DNA of 64,000 nt from Turbatrix aceti (lineage: Eukaryota > Nematoda > Chromadorea > Rhabditida > Panagrolaimidae). Positions 20,901 to 31,654 of the stretch are shown here, piece after piece. Position 1 is the first letter of the stretch; every line of letters starts with the position of its first letter. The translations under genes and the position numbers were made by a program. Under the pieces are notes generated by a model. The model was given only the letters and a program-made list of their open reading frames with translations. It ran no database searches and was not told the origin of the DNA. Where the stretch lies: the NCBI GenBank assembly GCA_963969345.1, contig OZ017769.1, positions 7,071,725 to 7,135,724 on the forward strand, in the 5' to 3' direction.

Positions 20901-23900
20901 ATGCTGCTTTTTGGCAGAAAAAACAAGGACCGGAAGGCCAAGGATGGGAGCAATGACAGCTTTGATCGCTCGGGTGATGTTTCTGGTCCGCCGGCGGTGC
21001 CTATCACGCCGGGAATCAAGCTACCAGTCCTGGCAGTGCCTCTGGCGACGGCAGTCAAGAACAGCAGATGTTACGATGATGTTCCTCTGCCGGCGGTCGT
21101 TCGGCAGTGCATTGACTACGTCGAAGAGCATGGTAGCGTTTGTTTTTGTTTTTGAATATAAATATACTGAATTTGGGTTTTCAGGTTTGACCCTGGAGGG
21201 CATCTACCGTGTCTCAGCCCCCGTAGCTCGGCTCGACGAACTCGAGCGACTGTCAAACTCAGGCTGTCGAATTTCCTTCGCGGAAGCCCACGAAGCGGCC
21301 GGTCTGCTGAAGCGCTTCGTCCGCCAGCTCCCGGAGCACCCGCTGCTCTTCGGCTCGGTCACGCCCGACCACTTTGAAGCCGTCGCGGCCCGGTGCAAAT
21401 GCGATCAGATGAAACCCTGCCACTGCGCGGTCGCCGGCCGGCTCAAAGAAATGCTAACCTCAGCGCCGCCCGAGAAACGCTACCTCCTGGCGTACATGTT
21501 TATCCACGCGCTGCACGTTGTCGACAACTCTCGCGAGAACAAAATGACCCTGAGCGCGCTAGGCGTCCTCTTCCAGGCCATGTTCAGCGTGACGAAGCAC
21601 GTCATCCGCATATTTATCCTCAACGCGGCCCCTTCTGACCTCTACGACGGAGAAGTTGATTATATCTTCGACGACATCCCTTTTAAGAGGTTCGTTTTTA
21701 CCACACACGCACACGTACAAACACACAAAACAATAGAAAGACGGTCGAAGGTGAGGCGAGGCGAGGACCGGCCCCGACGGCGCGGGGACGGGGACGGGCC
21801 TTATTTACACACACGTTGAAGTTAGCTGCCTCCACGCGGGAGGCCGCAAGGCTTGTAGGTGAAGAGCCAACGGGCGCTAGGACTGACTCGGGAGAGAAGA
21901 GCTGGGCCACGTTACACAGCTGTTGTTATGCTATTCGCCGATTTTTCTGCGTTGGACGGCGTGTTTTTCTGCAAAAAATGGATTGCAGGGATGTTTTTGA
22001 CTGCCAGACAGCAAAAACACTGCTGATCGTATTTTTGTCAACTCACCGATCGCCTGACAACAAGAAGAATCCCGATAACGGTGACTATGACCAGCAGGGT
22101 CACCGCCACGGTGGCAAACGTTGAATTCGTCGGCGTGTCTCCCGACGGCTTCTGACCAAACCGAACGGCGTTGATATCGTATCTCGGCTTTTTGGAATCC
22201 TCAAAGGCTTCGAGCGTTTCGTTCACCTGCGAGCCGATGACTTGGAACAGCTGAAAAGGACACCCGTCAATTTTAAGAGCCCGAAATGATTGATTTTAAG
22301 CGTTCTCACGTCTTCAAAGTTGATAGAAGTAACATTTTCGACGTCGTCGAGCGGCGGACCCGTGGATTCGGGCAGAGGCTCGGTCGTTGTGTCCATGGAT
22401 TCTTCGTAGAGCAGAGGTATGTCGGAGAGTGATAGGTCGAAGATAGACACGTTCTGCAGGTTATAGGGACGGTCGCAGAGTGTGACGTTGGCTTCGTGGA
22501 CAAAGAAGTGTCGACTTGATTCAGCCGCGCTGCGGTACGTTGTCTGTGCCCAGGTGACTACTGAAACACGTGTTTTTCGAAAAACATGACAAAACTCGGC
22601 GTTGTTCGCGGAGGAACCCTTCCCGGACACCGCACTCGGCGACTTTGTATCGTTTTTAGTGTCCAAAAGACCCCGCAAATAACCGTCGACAGAAGTTTGT
22701 TTTGGTGCAAATGCGATATTTTACGTGCACTCTGAACTCTTGAACGTAAAACTCGTTTGTATGACGTCCAAGGCTGTTGACACACGTCCAAGCATGCCTT
22801 CTTGGTCGGTAATCATCACACAGAAAAAGGTCGAATCGTAGTGCGTTGTTCGTTGTTCGTCTCTCTCCCACGGCAACGAAACGAGACACTGCACGCATGC
22901 GTGCACGAGGATTGCGCAGGGGGTAACAAGAGGCAGTAACTAATAAGTAATTACCCACCGTTCCAGATGTTGTCGTCGCAGAGCCAGGGGTTGGCTGACA
23001 GGGAGACGTCTTGTAGCGCGCGCAACGTAGCGAGCGTGCTCGTCGCGTTGAGTGTCCTGAGACGATTGTGGCTCAGTGAGAGCGTCTTCAACGTCTCAGT
23101 TTGGTCTGCGAAGGCGGAATCTGTGATCTCGGAGAGGCGGCATCCGCTGAGGTGGAGGTGCTCTAGGTTGGTGAGTCCTGCGAACGTGCCTAGCGAAATC
23201 CCAGTGAGTGCTGTCCCGCTGAGGTTTAGGAATCTCAGATGATTGAGGTGACCCAGCGCTCCGTCTTCGACGTTGTCGAGCTTTTCATTGTGCCTCAGGC
23301 TCAGCGTGTCTAGCGACTCGCCCAGCCCGGAAAAGGTGTCTGCCGTGAGTGAGTGGAGCTCGTTCCAGCCGAGATCCAGTACTTCGAGGCGTCCCAGCCC
23401 CTCCCAGAGCTCGCCACTGATTGCAGAGTCATTAAGGAAGTTTCCCGCCAGGGACAACTGCTTCAGGTTGGGCAGGTTCTTGAAACTGCGGGGTTCTATG
23501 CTCTCGAGCAGGTTCACCCTCAGGTCCAGCTCCTCGAGTGCACCCAGGCCTTTGAAATCGGAAGCATTAATGGCCTTGACGTTGCATCCGGTCAGCAGCC
23601 ACTGACGAAGGTCGCCCCCGCCGCCGCTCTCGTGGAAGCGCATCTTGGCGAGACTATCGAAGCCGTCGACCCGTGTCATATCGAGGATCTGCAACGGACC
23701 GGTTCCGTGAGAGTTACACGCGCATGCATGCGCAGGAGGAAGGTGACTCACGCGCAGCTTAGTCAGTGAACCGATCTGGCGCAGCAGGTTTGGATGCGCA
23801 AAGTTGTGCTCGCCGATGAGCAGCGTCTGCAGACCCGTGCACGCCGCGATGGAGTCATCCTCGGCTTCCGTGATGACGTTGGCTGTCAGGTCGAGGTATT

Positions 23901-26695
23901 CGAGCTGAAATTGTTTTGTTTTGAGGTGGTCAGGGGGCAAGACACGGGCACGGGGTGTAATGGGATAACTGGTTCCGCACCCGAGCGATGCAATTTCACA
24001 CGCAATTAACGCTCGAATTCCTTTTGGATAATTAGTTTTGAAAGTTCGACGCGTGTTTTTGCACGAGTCGATGTGGCTCATGGCGAGCGAGGAGGAGAAA
24101 GCCACTTACGGTGTTTGCGGAAGTCTGGAAATCCGCCGCGCGAAGCGAAGAAATCTTATTTCCAGGTAACGAGAGCGATTTGAGGAGAGGGGCACGGGTT
24201 AGAAGGAAGTTAGGGACTTCGGCGAGGTCGCAGTTCCGGATTGTCAGTGTCTCGAGGGCGGGGAAGTCGCCGAACTCGGAAGCGGGCATCGGAGTCTCTC
24301 GACGGGCCACGAGACCTCCACCGCGGCAATCTTTGATCTCGAGCTCCTGCAGGGAAGCAAAGTTGGCAGACGTGCTGCTGAAGGCTTCTTCCAGCGTGAG
24401 GCCTTCGGTCATGTCTGACACCTCGACGTGGTCTAGGCTGATCTGAAAGCGCTTCGTAGGAGAAAGAAAAACTTCGGATAAGGACACCCATACCTTGGAA
24501 ACAGTGCGGTTCGCGAGTTCCACGGCGACCAGCGCTTCTATGAGGTCCTCGAGCTGCGAGCCGAAGATGCAGTTGATCGAAAACGGTGGCTCAGGGGCCT
24601 CGGAATCCACCATGCTGCAGAAGCACTTGAGCTTGGCCAGCTCCTCTCTATCGAGGTTGCTGAGATCCGAAGGCAGCGAGGCGAGGTCGGGGCATCCCGG
24701 AACCCCCTCCGCCGCTCCGGGCCGACTGATAGCGACTAGGAGCACCAGCACGACGACTGATAAGCCGCAACGAGCGATCATGGTGCGAGCGCGAGATTGA
24801 TTTGATCCGGCGAAGAAAACAGAAAACAGCCTCCTGCGCGTCTGTCGTAAAAGGCGGGCACCAGCCAGCAGAGCACTGCGCGGGCGTTCGTTCAATTCTG
24901 GTGGGCGCTCGCTCGTTTGCTCAAAAAAGCCTCGAAACCAACCGGTGGGCGGCTGCGCGGATGTCGTTCGTAGCTGCGGGAGATAATCGATCACCGACCG
25001 CGCGGCGGCTCATTCGCGTGATGATGGGGTTTGGTTTCGGTGGCAGCAGAAGGACGGGTACACCACCACCATCATCGCCGCCGCTGCCCCGCGTCGACTT
25101 GGTTTTTCTCCTCCCTTTCTTCGCCAAAAACGAAACGTAATGCTGGAGGGGGCACCGCCACCACCACCACCACCGCCGCCGCCTCAGGGTAGCGCAGGCA
25201 GCAACGACGGTGACTGGGGTTGGCCACCTCCGTCAAAGCAGGTGGCGTTCGTTCCGCGACAGAAGTTGCCTGTCTTGGTCGTAATTGCATGCGAAAACCA
25301 CTGATTGATGATCTCTCACCGATCGCACGCGTTTTGCGCCGTGTTTGTTTGTTTGTGTGCAGAGGTGCGCGACGACCCGAAATCCAATCCCAGAGGGGGT
25401 TGGATTACGCAACGCTGTACCGCATCGACAGGAAACAATAGCACTCACATTTTCCACGATTTTGCACGAACTTGACCGATCAACTCAAATTACTGTACAT
25501 ACTGAAAAATGCCATTCATTGCAGATTGATCCCACCCCTGCCGACGGCACAGATTCACGAGAATCCACCGGAAACGCTCGAAGCACTCACGGCAGAAATC
25601 AGAAAGCAGGAAAATGTTTTCAAGGAAATCACTGATCACGTACGTGATTGTTTCTTTGTTTTTTTTTTCACTCTTGAAGTTACGATATTTACAAGGGCGT
25701 TTCATTTCAGATCCTCGCCCTGCAAGAACACAAATTGGACACGACTGCCAAGGAGCAAGAAATGTGGGCTGTTCAGCAGGGTATAACGCTCCTTAAACGA
25801 AAGGTAATAGACTAATGACTACTTCCGGTTTCCGGTGCGCGATAGCGTTAAAAATAGCAGGGAAATTTTGTGTCAGGTGCAATGGTTTTTTTTGTCGCAC
25901 TGGTGAAATCACGGGAAGGGAAGGGAAAATATTCTAGAAGACGATTTCATTTTGCGGGCGGGTGCAATCTGAAATGGAAAATTATATAGATGCCACTGAG
26001 TCGTTGAAATGGCATCTGATGGATCGGGGCAAAAAATTCGTGTATGCAAACAGCGTGCAATTGTTTTACGATTTCTGACATGAACGCCCGTCTCACGGCT
26101 TAGACATTTGGTCTTTTTTGTACGCAGATGATCGTAATCGCCTCATTTGCAGATCAAAAGCCTAACAAAGGAAAACCGGACGAAAACCGGCGACGCGGAC
26201 GACGCTTCGACATCCTCGGCTGCGAGCGAAGCGGTCATCTTCGCCGACGGACCCCTCCTGGAAAAACAACTCCTCGCAGTCCAGCAAGCCCTCGTCGAAG
26301 AAGTCGCCGAGGAGCAAGCCCGAATCGCGGATCTCGTCGAACGCCTCGCCTGTCCGCCCTCGACGACCAACGGCACCCTGCCCCGACCCCGGATGGCCCC
26401 TCCACCCCCACCCCCACCCCCGAAACCGCCGATCCTCGAAGCCCGGCTCGTGGCTGTCATCGAACCCCACGCGACGTGCCTCGAATGTGCTGATCCCGGC
26501 TGCGACGAGTGCCATCGCCAGGAAGCCCGGCAGAAGGTGCTCGTAGACAAGATCGCCAAAATCAGAGACGAATGCGCCCAGCTGAGAGCCAAGCTCGAGC
26601 AGAGCCGCGAGACGAGTCAGACAGTCGCCGTCGATGCCGCCGACGACTTCGGCGCACCCCCGAATCCAGCGGCTGTCCTTGTAACACGGTTTTAA
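20901..26695 (+). CDS. rlbp-1: RalBP1/RLIP76-like RhoGAP with Ral-binding coiled coil
   Basis: Five exons (20901-21132, 21185-21689, 25525-25639, 25711-25803, 26153-26695) encode 495 aa. Residues about 60-262 form a RhoGAP domain: PAVVRQCIDYVEEHGLTLEG, GIYRVSAP with the arginine finger, and LLKRFVRQLPEHPLL. The C-terminal part matches the Ral-binding/coiled-coil region of RalBP1: TLEALTAEIRKQE, EMWAVQQGITLLKRK and LLEKQLLAVQQALVEEVAEE. RalBP1 is an effector of RalA/B that inactivates Rac/Cdc42 and links to Reps/AP2 endocytosis. The exon 2/3 junction rebuilds one Arg codon (AG|A) across a 3,835-nt intron containing a complete antisense LRR gene. A Cys-rich patch near the C-terminus (CLECADPGCDECHRQE) is unusual for the family. 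Confidence 0.9.
21912..24781 (-). CDS. LRR single-pass transmembrane protein, nested antisense in RalBP1-like intron
   Basis: Seven exons (24781-24494, 24442-24110, 23904-23752, 23688-22959, 22560-22310, 22250-22047, 21968-21912) give 671 aa, all in phase. The signal peptide is LSVVVLVLLVAISRPGAAEG. The N-terminal region has spaced cysteines (CPDLAS, KCFCSM, INCIFG). More than ten leucine-rich repeats follow, for example LRFLNLSGTALTGI and LEVLDLGWNELHSL. An LRRCT-type cap (NPWLCDD ... LCDRPYNLQN) follows. A transmembrane helix (VAVTLLVIVTVIGILLVV) and an 18-21 aa cytoplasmic tail end the protein. This resembles nematode extracellular-matrix LRR proteins (LRON/EGG-6/LET-4-like), but the specific orthologue is not known. 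Confidence 0.87.
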
Positions 26696-26861
26696 CTGTT
26701 CAAAAAACACACTTTTCACGTGGTATCTACTTGTTGCTGATAAAATAGTCACTTGAGAACTTTTAATTCCACGAAAAAAATAAAAACCTCTATCTTTTGT
26801 CGCTCTAGGGTCTAGGGTCTAGGAAACAAAAAAGTGGTCAGGAGAGAGAGAAAAAAACCCA

Positions 26862-27982
26862 TCAAACGGAGGAAATGACGTGTCCGGCGTGGTCCATGGA
26901 CGTGACATGGGCCTCGTTAGCGACGACGATGCCACAACCCGAAACGTGAACGCGGCGGTTGCCCTGAGTCACGTAGCCGCGACCTTCATGATCAATGGCC
27001 AGGTCGATGGTCGAGGAACGCATCTGGACGGCTCCCGTGACGGGCGTAAAGCGGATGATGCGGGGCTTCGTCGAGATCTCGACATTCGAGCTACGATCGA
27101 CGCGAATGTGAACGCCGTTGACGACGACAACCAACTCGCCGTCAGCCGAAGAAAAGTGGGCGTGAGATACGAGTTCGTGGCAGAGATCGACGTAACGCTT
27201 TCCATGGTAGCTGGTGCCGTAGAAGAGCTGAAGCGTATGGTCGCGCTTCGGCGTCGCGAGTGGGCAGCGCGGGAGGGGATAGATGCCGGCAGCGCTGTTG
27301 CCAAGCACTGGATCGGGTCGAGACGTGATGATGTACGAGTCGGGGAGACTCGCCATGTCGAACAGGATTCCGGCATCCACGAAGCGGAAACACTTCTCCA
27401 CAGGGCCGGCCGTAAAGGTACTCGAAACAACGCGGTCGTCCTGGGACACAAATCCAAATTCGTGTGAAAGCGCACATTTACGGTTGTCCGCGGTCATGGT
27501 AGCCTAAACTTTCAAATAAACTGTTTTAATCAAAATATTTACGAAATAAAAACCGATAAACTCACAGAAAACTTGCCCATGCAAGTGACCCGGATCGTGC
27601 GATCAACGCTGATTTCAACGACGACATCGGGCGAAAGAAGAACCGAGATAATGCCAGAAACGGAAATGACAAGACTCGGGAAGCCGGCTGGAGCAATGGC
27701 AGGAGAATCGACGGGTCCGGCCTCCGAGCGTAGCTTCCAGCTCAGCTGTCGGGCAAAATCCTCATCGCCACTGCCGGTTGGGGGACGAGCAGAAGAAGAA
27801 TTGAGATTGGCGAGACGCCGATGGTTGGGATCAGGCGATTGAGGCAGAATGCCGCCTCGTCCCTGCTGGTTTAGGGCAGATTGGAAAGGCACGTTGTGCC
27901 GACCCATGGCAAGACCGCCACCGGAACGTCCGATGCCGGAGGGCGTCGACGAGGCAAATAGGTGGTGATTTGCCGGGTCCAT
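26862..27982 (-). CDS. uncharacterised 352-aa protein
   Basis: Two exons (27982-27566, 27503-26862) join in phase at a TCT|GCT junction. The first about 75 residues are Gly/Ser/Pro/Asn-rich, probably disordered, and start MDPANHHLFASS. The remaining about 275 residues look globular and beta-rich, with alternating hydrophobic strands such as VVVEISVDRTIRVTCMG, GELVVVVNGVHIRVDR and VHVSGCGIVVANEAHV. There is no signal peptide or transmembrane segment, and no family was recognised. The codons and GC content are like the neighbouring genes, and the antisense frame over exon 2 is a shadow. It converges with the RalBP1-like gene, with about 165 nt between the two stops. Confidence 0.72.
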
Positions 27983-28164
27983 AGAGGAGTCAGCAAAGCG
28001 AAAACAAGAGTCGTGGGTAACAGCAGATAACAAATGGGCCGCAAAAGGGCGAAATTCGCAGAGGCAAGAGCGTTCGTCGCGACGAGACCTTGGCAGTCGA
28101 TTGCACACGCGCTTGGTTTCGTTTGTCCGAGTTACGGTCGTGTGTCATTTCTGGTCGTGCCCTT

Positions 28165-28629
28165 ATGATAATTTGTGTCAACGTTGTTTTGTTTTTTTGT
28201 GATTTTTGCACGGTGAAAATGATCAAGACCGACGCACTTTTGAGATCTTGATGTTTTTGCATTTTAATGGCATTTACGTTTGTCAGAATCTATGTTTTGC
28301 GTTTTTTTCCAGAATGTCTAATTTCTTCGCGGGATTCATTCAGCATCTTATTTGTCTTACGGTAGGCTTGGATTAGGTTAACTTCATTTATAGAATATGA
28401 TAATTTTTGTGTGAGCGTTGTTTGTTTTGTTTTGTGGTTTTTGCACGGTGAAAATGATCAAGACCGACGCACTTTTGAGAAGATATTGACGTTTTTAGCG
28501 TTTTTATGGCATTGATTTTTGCCAAAACACAGTTTTTTTATAGTGTCTAATTTCTTCGCAGGATTCATTCAACGTATGCCTATTCGTCTTACGGTATTAG
28601 TGTGGATTAGGTTAACTTTATTTATAGAA
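28165..28629. repeat. tandem direct duplication of a ~232-bp unit
   Basis: Copy 1 (28165-28396) and copy 2 (28397-28629) share long identical stretches, e.g. the 20 bases beginning GCACGGTGAAAATGATCAAG and the TGGATTAGGTTAACTT motif near each end, with scattered substitutions and indels. It lies between the uncharacterised gene and the 3' end of the LBP/BPI-like gene. No coding potential. Confidence 0.75.
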
Positions 28630-28740
28630 ATTGTCGGGCCGGGAACAAGACGAGTCCGCTGATGGACTCTGTAACAACAATGTACAGAAACACGGAGCAA
28701 GGAGATACCCAGTGAATTGCTGGCTGTGTGTGAATCAGCG

Positions 28741-31654
28741 TCATCTGCGGCAACTGCCGCCGCCTCCGATACTGCCTCCCGCGAGCGAGGCAAGGAAGGT
28801 GGGCGCTATCGAGAAGTCGGTTTCGATGAGGACTCCGTGCTCGACGAAGTGGAAGCCAGGCGCGATGAGGTGGATCGGGAGACCGACCCCACCGGCGGGC
28901 AGCGAGAGTGGCATGCCCTTCTCGAGTACGTCGTTGGCAGCCTTGGCGACCATTTCCTTGCCTAGATTTCCGAGATTGTCGAGTGCCTCCTGCGTGAGGC
29001 CGAGACTCTGGTCTGGATTGGAGAGGTGGAGACGCGTGATTTCGCCGTGTCCGCTGATGAAGGTCGGCGTCGTCCGGACTGTGACCTCGAAGACCGCTTC
29101 GATGCGGATGGTGCCGACGCGCTGGCCTTGCTCGGTGGAGAGATCGGCGTCCGCGACGAGGTCGAAGATCACGAGGCCTCCGTTGCGGCCGCTGATGACG
29201 ATGGAAGGCGCGCGTGCTGTTCGCACGTTGATGATGATGTTCGTGTTGGGGTACTTTTCCCGGGCGACGGGCAGGATGTCGCCGAAGCAGATGCCCAGGT
29301 CCGCCAAACCGCCGTCGTCGGCCTGGCGTCTGGAGCGGGCTTTGACTGCCTTGCGCACGTCGTCGTCGTCATCTTCGTCCTCAGATGCCTTCTTCGTGGT
29401 CGTTTCGGTTTCTTCGGAGCCGCTCTCGTCCTCGTCTTCATCGACCTGAAACAACGAGATTTTGTTGCAGCAGTCAAGCAAAAATTCGTTGCGGGAGTTG
29501 AGCAAAGAAATTTCGTTGCAGGAGTAATCAGACAAATTTTCGTTGCAAGAGTTATCGAACGAATTTTCGTTGCAAGAGTTATCAAACAAATTTTCGTTGC
29601 AAGACCCACCTCAACACCGTGATCTTCGAGTTCATCGTCTTCGTCGTCGTCGTTGCAGGTAGTTTTGAGCAGAGGTCCGATCCTGGGTGTTTCAGGTCCC
29701 AGCCTGATTTGCAAGAAACCTTTCCTGAAAAAAATGGAGTCAGCTAACTCTAATCGTCCTGGACTCACCTGTGAAGAGTATAGAAAAGTGAATTTACAGT
29801 GTAGTCGCTGATCAGAATTTCAGCCATTCGATTGCCAACAGGAGATGGGAAGAACATAGGAAATGGGCCAAAAGGAGTTCCACCGTAGCCGCCAGGACTG
29901 AATTCGCCGCTGAGATCGACGGTGTAGTCATACGGAGTGGCAGAAAGTTGCACGATTTGAAGCGAGAGCAGAATGTCGTTGAGCTTGGTAAGGTCCAGGT
30001 ACTTTGTGAGTTCCTGGAGCTGCGAGAGCGTGCCGCCGTTGCCGGCCGCACCCGGGCACCCGGCGCAGGGATCTCCGCCGGAAACAGGGCCAAGACCCTG
30101 GTAGCCTCCGGCGATCGGGCCTTGATAGCCGCCGATCGGGCCCTTGATGGGCCCCGTGCCGTGCACACGTGCCCTCGGAGCCGCAACCGCCGTCGTTCGG
30201 TGTTTCCTCGCGCGTGTTGGAACCTTAGCATGGGGCGCCGAACGTCTGGTTCTGGTGACAAAGTGGCTGCCGTTGACCGCGACGTGGTGCGCGTGACTGA
30301 TTGGCTTTTGAAGCAGCCGGGTGGAGCCGCTGGCGAGGACACGCACGTGCCGTCTTGCGTAGGGGGAGCCGGAAGGCAGGGGTTTGGGGCCTTGGGTCGC
30401 CGAGGGCGAGTAACTCGCCGGGGGCGGAGGATCCTGAGGTGGACCTGCCGCAGCAGCAGCAGCTGGGGCGGGCACTGCCGGGAGAGGCTGGCGCTGTGCA
30501 GTGGCTTGGTAGGGAACTGCGGGGACCGGAGTGACGATGGTCGCCGGAGAAGGAACGGGCACACCGATGGGCTTGACTGCCGCCTGGCAGCCAGGTGCGC
30601 ACTGTCCTCCGCGGCCGATGCCGGCGAGGCCGAAGGCGGAATTGGCAAGTTGGAGCATCTGCGTAAGGGGGATGGACTGGGGCAGATTTCCGAGCTGACC
30701 ACCCAGCTTGGAGTTGACCAGCTGCGGAATCTGGCTGCACAGCTGTCCGGGAATCATCTGTCTGATCTGGTTGCTGATTTGACCCCGGAATTGACTATTC
30801 GCGATATCCCCGACGAGACCGCCGTTCTCGATCCACGCATCGACGTAGCCGACGGACGCCGAGCAGCCTGCCACCTGGATGGTCGGTGTGCCGGCGACTG
30901 AGCGGCTCACGACGAGCTCAACGGTGACGGACACCTGGTAGAGGTTGACCTGCACGATGCCGAACAGCTTGATCGGCAGCAGGATGACGATTTGTCCTCC
31001 GAGGTTACCCGTCACTCCGACATCTAAATTCTGCACACTGAAGACGATCTTGTTGGGCGGTGCGGGGTAGATCGCCACCTTCTGCGGGCACCGGTAGCGA
31101 CTGACGTAGAGGTTGTACACCTGGACGCAGCCGTTGACCTCCTTGATGTCCTGCGTGATGGGCGGCAGACGTGCGCGCTTAATCTCCTGATCGAGAATGG
31201 GCGCGATGAGCTGGCTGAAGTACTGGAAGGCGCGCGAGTTGACTCTCGCTCGAACACCCGGGTATCCCCGAACACCGGCCGCCAGAGCTGGATTGAAGTC
31301 GGGTCCCCCCAACGATCCGACGGGGCCGGCAATGGCAGCATTGGGATTATACCCCACCGGGCCCCCCGGGTTGTAGCCAACGGGCGCAGCGATGATCGCA
31401 CCGGCGTTGTACCCGCTAGGAAGAGGGCCCTTGGGGAGGTACGCTGTCTGCACGGAAGCGGGGGATTTTACGTTGGTTGTGTACCCTCTCTGCACGGGTC
31501 TCGTCTGCGGTCGGAGATGCTCCGGAGCCACGGCATGCACCGGTGCCGTGGCGGCCGCGAGGGCCAGTACCACGGCTAGCGCGGCGGGCTACAAAAAAAT
31601 ACAGTAACTTTGATAGGGGTTTGAGCAGCTGGAAAGCCTCACCAGTATTGTCAT
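28741..31654 (-). CDS. LBP/BPI/CETP-like secreted lipid-binding protein with long disordered insert
   Basis: Four exons (31654-31643, 31588-29769, 29724-29610, 29445-28741) give 883 aa. A 12-nt first exon (MTIL) splices in phase to complete a signal peptide (LPAALAVVLALAAATAPVHA). After a Pro/Gly/Asn repeat region comes an N-terminal BPI-type domain (FQYFSQLIAPILDQEI, the C...C pair in NGCVQVYNLYVSRYRCP, VQNLDVGVTGNLGGQIVI). A roughly 200-residue Pro/Ala/basic linker follows, then an acidic patch (DDDEDDELEDHG, SEDEDDDDD), then a C-terminal domain with ADLGICFGDILPVARE and LPIHLIAPGFHF. BPI-fold proteins bind lipids or bacterial lipopolysaccharide; the ligand here is unknown. Intron 3 carries a minisatellite. 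Confidence 0.82.
29456..29606. repeat. 27-bp minisatellite in LBP/BPI-like intron
   Basis: About five and a half copies of a 25-27 bp unit (on the plus strand, TTTCGTTGCAAGAGTTATC plus a variable tail). Copies are most similar toward 29606. The array fills nearly the whole 164-nt intron (29446-29609). Because units are near 27 bp, long open frames run through it, but the intron length is not a multiple of three, so retention would shift frame. Confidence 0.8.

Noticed and set aside
26162..26752. 196-codon minus-strand frame opposite the last RalBP1-like exon
   Set aside because: Shadow of GC-rich coding sequence; the plus-strand exon continues a recognisable coiled coil in phase.
29456..29606. 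CRISPR-like array
   Set aside because: Units are contiguous without unique spacers, and the context is a eukaryotic intron.
29446..29609. Reading the minisatellite as coding (in-frame NSCNEN-type repeats)
   Set aside because: A clean GTGGGT donor and TTTCAG acceptor remove it in phase, and retention would shift the upstream frame because 164 is not divisible by three.
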